Source: Reticulitermes lucifugus (Eukaryota; Arthropoda; Insecta; Blattodea; Rhinotermitidae). Taken from it: DNA of 31,144 bases. Positions within the stretch are counted from its first letter, which is position 1; every line of letters starts with the position of its first letter. A program made the position numbers and the translations under genes. This document shows, in pieces, positions 29,301-31,144 of the stretch. Under the pieces are notes generated by a model. That model was given only the letters and a program-made list of their open reading frames with translations. It had not been told where the DNA came from and made no database searches. Where the stretch lies: assembly GCA_026260175.1 (NCBI GenBank), contig JAKCWW010003129.1:865-32008 (forward strand), in the 5' to 3' direction.

Positions 29301-29491
29301 CATGACGATACCCACAGAGGCTGTGGAAGCAAGGATAGAATATATTGTGATGTTGACATGTGAGTGCTCAAATATCTGAAGTGTACGATCCTTGGGAGGA
29401 GCACGACCGTGCCATTTAATAACATGACCTCTCGTCAGATCCAGCTGTTCAGTCACACCATTGAATTCTCCAATCTTTACCTCTGAACCAT
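13839..29491 (-). CDS. GABA-B-R2: GABA-B receptor subunit 2, 3' part of gene (11 exons, 5' partial)
   Basis: A class C GPCR. In known GABA-B receptors R2 pairs with R1, carries it to the plasma membrane and couples to Gi/o. I joined exons 29257-29491, 27902-28142, 25027-25149, 23727-23837, 22449-22673, 21645-21827, 20125-20230, 18365-18455, 17548-17719, 15084-16008 and 13839-14305. Every junction is GT-AG and the phases agree, giving 2,879 coding bases and about 959 residues with no internal stop. Type 2 rather than type 1 is shown by [33 protein letters not shown] and KTWRVHSIF, which match R2 proteins, and by the absence of the R1 RSRR retention signal in the coiled-coil region. The Venus flytrap exons are outside the window. 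The tail is far longer than the vertebrate one; from memory the fly protein also has a long tail. Introns total about 12.8 kb here. The subunit assignment is secure; exact ends of exon H are ambiguous. Confidence 0.95.
14306..15083 (-). other. GABA-B-R2: intron between exons J and K
   Basis: 778 bp, donor gtaagt, acceptor cctttcatccgcag, phase 1. AT-rich; I see no repeats or genes in it. Confidence 0.85.
15084..16008 (-). CDS. GABA-B-R2: GABA-B-R2 exon J: long disordered cytoplasmic tail
   Basis: 925 bp, acceptor tttcttttccag, donor gtaagt (consensus), entered in phase 0 and left in phase 1; 308 full codons. The sequence is rich in Ser, Pro, Gly and Gln, with no predicted fold: an acidic start ([12 protein letters not shown]), a proline segment ([11 protein letters not shown]), PPSPYPPL, then LRRRSSVKS (exon residues 144-152) and QRRRTSVPV (172-180), both typical sites for basophilic kinases such as PKA, and a Gly run near residue 267. 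The frame could extend 11 codons upstream to an ATG at 16041, but the acceptor just before ATGAGAACATC and phase agreement with exon I mark the real exon start. No membrane segment. Confidence 0.9.
16009..17547 (-). other. GABA-B-R2: intron between exons I and J
   Basis: 1,539 bp, phase 0, weak donor gtaaaa. It contains one copy of the 0.55 kb repeat at 16821-17377. Frames around 16401-17194 on both strands are repeat or chance. Confidence 0.8.
16821..17377 (+). mobile_element. 0.55 kb interspersed repeat, copy 1
   Basis: It shares an ordered series of blocks with 20841-21374: GTACGTATAACATAACAT, TTTTGCCGTGGAAAAGCAAT, CATATTCTGAGTG, TTATCCAGCA, TTTTCTCTAC, TCAAATATCAAATTTCATGA and AAAATC. 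The TTTCATGAAAATCGGT block is common near the 3' end of arthropod retroelements. Copy 1 has an extra ATACATACATAC run near 16934. No coding remains. Confidence 0.65.
17548..17719 (-). CDS. GABA-B-R2: GABA-B-R2 exon I: Ser/Pro-rich tail segment
   Basis: 172 bp, acceptor gtgccaaatttcag, entered in phase 2 and left in phase 0. It encodes [20 protein letters not shown], a [14 protein letters not shown] stretch, then [16 protein letters not shown] and NRIPSV. RKKTS and RKKSSS are basophilic kinase-type sites. The donor (GTG followed by gtaaaa) is weak, and an in-frame TAG at 17539-17541 lies two codons beyond it, so failure to splice would end the protein here with VK. Confidence 0.83.
17720..18364 (-). 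other. GABA-B-R2: intron between exons H and I
   Basis: 645 bp, phase 2, donor gtgagc. It holds a (TA)n microsatellite at about 17801-17822; nothing else seen. Confidence 0.8.
18365..18455 (-). CDS. GABA-B-R2: GABA-B-R2 exon H: tail segment with two possible acceptors
   Basis: 91 bp from the acceptor ctccttctggtacag, or 106 bp (start 18470) from an upstream acceptor taattctcag. Both keep the frame and differ by five residues (APSGT-like insert). It encodes [20 protein letters not shown] and then [10 protein letters not shown], serine-rich and probably disordered. The donor gtgagc is good; exit phase is 2, completing an Arg with exon I. The downstream acceptor has the better pyrimidine tract, so I take 18455 as the main start. 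Confidence 0.82.
18456..20124 (-). other. GABA-B-R2: intron between exons G and H
   Basis: 1,669 bp to the downstream acceptor (18456) or 1,654 bp to the alternative (18471), phase 1. It contains an AATT-rich run near 18661-18687. I see no gene or clear repeat in the rest. Confidence 0.75.
20125..20230 (-). CDS. GABA-B-R2: GABA-B-R2 exon G: tail after the coiled coil
   Basis: 106 bp, entered in phase 0 and left in phase 1; acceptor tttttctttgcag, donor gtaaac. It encodes [20 protein letters not shown] and [15 protein letters not shown]. The first residues probably finish the coiled-coil helix. The leading ATG follows a good acceptor directly and is unlikely to be a start. I assign it by its open frame and splice sites and because it joins F to H in phase; I recognise no separate domain. 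Confidence 0.85.
20841..21374 (+). mobile_element. 0.55 kb interspersed repeat, copy 2
   Basis: Same orientation as copy 1, antisense to the receptor gene. It carries GTACGTATAACATAACATTG, CTTTTGCCGTGGAAAAGCAA, CGACAGATTTTCGAAAAATC, CAAATATCAAATTTCATGAA and a GACAGACAGACAGACA run near the end. The divergence between the copies, with indels, shows old independent insertions. Confidence 0.65.
21398..21565 (-). mobile_element. SINE-like repeat, family 2, copy 2 (in intron between exons F and G)
   Basis: On the minus strand it has an A-box-like GGCTAGTGGTGAC, then GACTTGTTCAAATCCCAGCT (B-box-like), and ends near AGCAAATTCTGGAATAAGAC. It corresponds in block order to 11795-11965. Confidence 0.45.
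21645..21827 (-). CDS. GABA-B-R2: GABA-B-R2 exon F: start of cytoplasmic tail, coiled coil
   Basis: 183 bp, 61 codons, phase 0 at both ends; acceptor aaaattgtttcag, donor gtacag. It encodes [20 protein letters not shown], then a charged helix ([20 protein letters not shown], then LLETETELQ) with hydrophobic residues at heptad spacing. This matches the place of the C-terminal coiled coil through which R1 and R2 pair. RRDS near residues 30-33 of the exon is a basophilic kinase-type site. Without splicing at gtacag the frame soon runs into intron sequence. Confidence 0.94.
21851..21907 (-). mobile_element. foldback family 'GAGGTTCTCACAGTGGTG', fragment
   Basis: In reverse complement it reads AGATTTGAAGTTTTCACAGC, AGTATTGCTGAAGGTTCAAG, TCTTCCATAATGTGACGCTG, parallel to 9181-9240 (TATTTGAGGTTCTCACAGTG, TTGCTGAAGATTCAAATCTT, CTGGGATGTGACACTG). 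It lies only about 24 bases from exon F. Confidence 0.5.
22093..22385 (-). mobile_element. tRNA-derived SINE, family 1, copy 3 (in intron between exons E and F)
   Basis: On the minus strand it reads TATAGTGACTATGTTATGGG, CTGGACGGTCTGGGGTTTGA (B box, + coordinates 22317-22327), CATCCAGACCGGCTCTGGAC, TGGGTACCGGGGT, AGTTAAAGTGGTCGGGGTGT, AAGGTTAAGAATGGGTGGAG, then CCCCCATACGCCTTCATGGC and a tail AAAAGGACAACTTTACC followed by a T run. It is sense relative to the receptor gene and complete at both ends. Confidence 0.75.
22449..22673 (-). CDS. GABA-B-R2: GABA-B-R2 exon E: TM5 end, TM6 and TM7
   Basis: 225 bp, 75 codons, phase 0 at both ends; acceptor tttatttgcag, donor gtatgt. It continues TM5 ([10 protein letters not shown]), then intracellular loop 3 ([15 protein letters not shown], almost identical to vertebrate R2 and part of the G-protein coupling surface), TM6 ([20 protein letters not shown]) and TM7 ([21 protein letters not shown]), ending FGPK. 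This is the best conserved part of the gene in the window and by itself identifies the subunit. Confidence 0.96.
22674..23726 (-). other. GABA-B-R2: intron between exons D and E
   Basis: 1,053 bp, phase 0, weak donor gtttgt. It contains TTTA-type microsatellite runs near 22727-22738 and 22951-22965, the second followed by TTTAATGACGCTGAGAGTAG, which may be a short retroelement tail on the minus strand. Confidence 0.75.
23727..23837 (-). CDS. GABA-B-R2: GABA-B-R2 exon D: extracellular loop 2 and start of TM5
   Basis: 111 bp, 37 codons, phase 0 at both ends. The acceptor is ttttttgttacag. It encodes [20 protein letters not shown], with the loop 2 Cys expected to bond to the TM3 Cys, and then [16 protein letters not shown], the YAYKGLL motif of TM5. 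The donor gtttgt is weak compared with the other exons. Reading on past it reaches a stop after only four codons, so splicing here is needed to reach TM5-TM7. Confidence 0.92.
23891..23925. repeat. 13-bp perfect stem-loop
   Basis: AAGCACTTCCTTA at 23891-23903 pairs with TAAGGAAGTGCTT at 23913-23925 over a 9-base loop. A related TCCTAAGGAAGTGCCTTAGG at 23984-24004 forms its own 8-bp stem. Both lie 50-170 bases upstream of the exon D acceptor on the transcribed strand. Confidence 0.6.
24490..24765 (+). mobile_element. possible 3' end of a non-LTR retrotransposon
   Basis: The segment ends ACTGGATCCAATGGAATAAA followed by (ATCA)n, at about 24731-24765. An AATAAA followed by a tetranucleotide tail is a usual form of LINE 3' end in insects. 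No reverse-transcriptase sequence is left in the window. The 5' boundary is a guess. Confidence 0.4.
25027..25149 (-). CDS. GABA-B-R2: GABA-B-R2 exon C: TM4
   Basis: 123 bp, 41 codons, phase 0 at both ends. The acceptor is cactcttccag and the donor is a full consensus gtaagt. It starts [12 protein letters not shown], equivalent to vertebrate IIKDQKLLVIVG, runs through TM4 (about [18 protein letters not shown]) and continues with the [17 protein letters not shown] start of extracellular loop 2. It is too short to stand out as an open reading frame; homology and splice sites define it. Confidence 0.92.
25274..25440 (+). repeat. diverged tandem repeat, units of 75-80 bp
   Basis: Unit 1 at 25274-25353 and unit 2 at 25354-25428 share GTTC(C/T)TGCCTCA, T(G/A)TGC(G/A)(C/A/G)A(A/-)ATGGTGGT and TA(G)(C/T)CAAGTGTT(A/C)AGATGT. 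A third start, GTTTGCACCTCT, follows at 25429. It is local and non-coding. Confidence 0.6.
26490..26600 (-). mobile_element. tRNA-like SINE remnant
   Basis: In reverse complement, CTGTAGCTTAGTGGTGAGCA (around 26561-26580) matches a pol III A box with its flanks (TAGCTTAGTGG). The matching B box is not intact (TTCTGCAGCTGG). No tRNA fold can be drawn. Confidence 0.35.
26969..26990. repeat. (TCAC)n microsatellite
   Basis: About five TCAC units in the intron between exons B and C. Confidence 0.7.
27902..28142 (-). CDS. GABA-B-R2: GABA-B-R2 exon B: TM2 and TM3
   Basis: 241 bp, acceptor gtgatgcag, donor gtcagt; it completes the split Arg of exon A and ends in phase 0. It opens with [11 protein letters not shown], the intracellular loop 1 motif of R2, then TM2 ([19 protein letters not shown]), an extracellular loop, the conserved Cys at the top of TM3 (in YICTARAW) that normally forms the disulfide with extracellular loop 2, TM3 ([19 protein letters not shown]) and intracellular loop 2 ([14 protein letters not shown]). 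The ATG at 28130 is internal, not a start, since an in-frame coding acceptor lies just before it. Confidence 0.95.
28143..29256 (-). other. GABA-B-R2: intron between exons A and B
   Basis: 1,114 bp, phase 2, consensus donor gtgagt, acceptor gtgatgcag. AT-rich; I see no clear repeats or genes. Confidence 0.8.
29257..29491 (-). CDS. GABA-B-R2: GABA-B-R2 exon A: juxtamembrane ectodomain and TM1
   Basis: 235 bp. The acceptor reads ctatttcag before ATGGTTCAGAG and the donor is gtgagt, so the intron phases are 1 at the start and 2 at the end. It encodes the linker after the Venus flytrap lobe ([13 protein letters not shown], then [12 protein letters not shown], like the vertebrate R2 segment with PPKDKT) and then TM1 (residues about 54-74 of the visible protein, [20 protein letters not shown]), ending in NIMYRNQ. 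An upstream ATG inside the preceding intron (29511) is not the start, because an acceptor follows it and the homology begins at the acceptor. This is the most 5' exon in the window. Confidence 0.93.
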
Positions 29492-29713
29492 CTGAAATAG
29501 TGTGAAAACACATACATTCACTTTCTAGTACTAAAAATTATGATATTTATCTAAAGTCTTGCACTAGAATTAATCATCCAGATGGCTTATATTCTATGAC
29601 CCTAATTTATTTATTCTTTTTGTAACAAGGGAGTTTGTATTGCAACAAAGTTGCCACATAGATTCTGAGTCTTCTATCTTGCTTGGGAAACAATGCATTT
29701 TTACAAAAACAAA

Positions 29714-29725
29714 ACAACAACAACA

Positions 29726-29770
<45 letters not shown>

Positions 29771-29772
29771 GC
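29714..29772. repeat. (CAA)n(CTA)n compound microsatellite
   Basis: About four CAA units run into about fourteen CTA units, followed by two GCT-type units. On the minus strand the same bases read as AGT repeats and create a false serine-rich frame. Confidence 0.85.
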
Positions 29773-30101
29773 TGCTACTTGGCTGAGTCTGTCTATACAT
29801 AGAGCTGTATGTACTCGTAATTATGCTTTACTGGAGGTGTAAACTTGAATGACATTTGCTACCAAATGTCATGACAAGAACATAACCTCAAAACTGTTTT
29901 TCCAGTGTGAACTGTATATCAGCTGCTACTGTAGGCCCCATTAAGGCCTTTACATATTCGTACATTTTCAAAGAATACTGACATAATAATTCTCATACAA
30001 AACTTTTCTTCTAATGTAACAATGTTTCATGTTTAGTACAGTTTCTTCTTACGGAATGCTAAAACGCAGATAGCAAAACAAATGTCTGTATGAAGGTCCA
30101 G

Positions 30102-30216
30102 GTCTTTTGGGATGTTACATCATGTCAACTAGTACCAGTCAACATGGATATCAACATGGTGTGACATACCAGCAGACTTGTATTTGTATCAGCACCACTG
30201 TGAGAACCTCAAATTT
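30102..30216 (-). mobile_element. foldback family 'GAGGTTCTCACAGTGGTG', copy in upstream intron
   Basis: In reverse complement it opens TTTGAGGTTCTCACAGTGGT, identical over 18 bases to copy 1 at 9184. The arms 30102-30129 and 30150-30177 are inverted copies matching at about 20 of 28 positions. ATGGATATCAACATGG lies in the spacer. Confidence 0.55.
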
Positions 30217-31144
30217 GAAGTATCTCTTACTTCTGCGTAAATGCATTTTTGCTTCTGTAATAACATTCTGGTATAGAAGCATTAGTCATGTAACACAGAG
30301 TTATAATTGTCTGAACGATATCTACATCCTAGTTACATCATTTCCTCTTAATGGAAAATTACATGTTGCTAGATACAGCTTTACATTTTATTTCATAATA
30401 ACACATGCACCAGTAAACCTGTCCTTACACACATCAAAGTTTGCGTGCTAATGAGCTGCAAATATTTGTATGAAATATGTTTGAAAGTGTCACGTGTTCC
30501 ATATTGTGTTTCCTTAGTAGCATTAACTAGCAGTCAGGGTTGTAATCATGAAAGGGATTTGGCATGTTTTAATGTAATGCTTTTCTTCTGTTTCAGCACT
30601 AAAATCATGCCTGTCTTGATGGCTTGTGAGCATGACAGTGTCATATTACTGGGCAATGCAGTTATAAAAAATGTCTTTGTATTAAACTACAGTATACATT
30701 ACATAATTTAAATGTGTCTTCCTAGTAAAATGACAGTGAAAACAGTGGTTCAAAACACAGGTCATTGAAAATTTATCTAACATGCAGAATGTGAAGTAAT
30801 GCTTGCTTGGGCAACCAATATTTGCACAGTACATAAAGCAGATCAGTACATTTAATTTAATTTATCCATGATTTTGACATATCAATATAAAAAAAATTTA
30901 TAGTGTACATGCTAAAAAATGCAGATTAATTATCTGTATCATCATTTTAGCATCTTAGCATGACTGCAATTTTGTATTGCTTATAAGATATAATAACACC
31001 TTATTAAAATATGTCTTGTCAATTTGTCATGGCATGTCTTCATGATACAGATAGACGAGATGGCCAGAAGTGTGGTGCATAATTATGAACATTATAAAGA
31101 AAGAATTAGAAAAAGCCAAAATACAGCATTCTGCCAGCATCGGG

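Larger units (their letters stand above)
29492..31144 (-). other. GABA-B-R2: intron upstream of exon A (open at right edge)
   Basis: The acceptor ctatttcag lies at 29492-29500. I looked on the minus strand for the preceding Venus flytrap exon and found no stretch with receptor-like sequence, so it lies outside the window. The intron contains the (CAA)n/(CTA)n microsatellite and the foldback copy at 30102-30216. Confidence 0.75.

Noticed and set aside
13839-29491. Assignment as GABA-B-R1 or R3 rather than R2
   Set aside because: Loop 3 reads ALNDSKYVG as in R2; R1 has a different loop (KINDHRAVG type) and an RSRR signal that is absent here.
29594-29800. Serine-rich frame on the minus strand
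   Set aside because: It is the (CTA)n microsatellite read as AGT codons.
30107-30451. 114-codon open frame on the + strand upstream of exon A
   Set aside because: Its first 35 codons lie in the foldback element at 30102-30216, and the rest shows no coding character.
28143-31144. Search for an upstream Venus flytrap exon of the receptor
   Set aside because: No minus-strand segment beyond exon A has receptor-like sequence with a matching phase 1 donor. The exons must lie to the right of the window.

Overview
The window is eukaryotic nuclear DNA, almost certainly from an insect. It is AT-rich, with long introns, GT-AG splice junctions and many interspersed repeats. The tRNA-derived SINEs and short foldback (MITE-like) elements would suit a cockroach or termite, but the order is inferred from general recollection of repeat style, not proven.

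The one gene I can support is on the minus strand, from 29491 down to the stop at 13839. It encodes the C-terminal two thirds of a metabotropic GABA-B receptor subunit of type 2 (GABA-B-R2). Eleven exons join in one unbroken frame with matching intron phases. They give about 959 residues: the end of the extracellular region, all seven transmembrane helices, a coiled coil, and a very long cytoplasmic tail (about 645 residues) that ends in exon K. The ligand-binding-like Venus flytrap exons are missing because they lie beyond the right edge of the window. In the heterodimer, R2 is the subunit that couples to the G protein and brings R1 to the surface, so this is a slow inhibitory neurotransmission gene.

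Layout on + coordinates. 1-3300: gene-free, relatively CpG-rich, with SINE copies near 93-375, 660-716 and 743-1010. 3300-12480: gene-free, CpG-poor, with a cluster of foldback elements at 7942-9521 and SINE-like fragments near 11.8-12.2 kb. 12480-13838: probable 3' UTR or downstream flank with several old repeats. 13839-29491: GABA-B-R2 exons K to A (the gene reads right to left), with introns carrying two copies of a 0.55 kb repeat, a SINE, a tandem repeat, a LINE-like tail and small stem-loops. 29492-31144: an intron upstream of exon A, with a (CTA)n microsatellite and another foldback element.

I found no bacterial-type operon, CRISPR array, RNA gene or second protein-coding gene. The observations most worth following are the splicing choices in the receptor tail (a tandem acceptor, and a weak donor with an in-frame stop), the strongly structured hairpin elements, and a SINE palindrome whose substitutions preserve RNA pairing.
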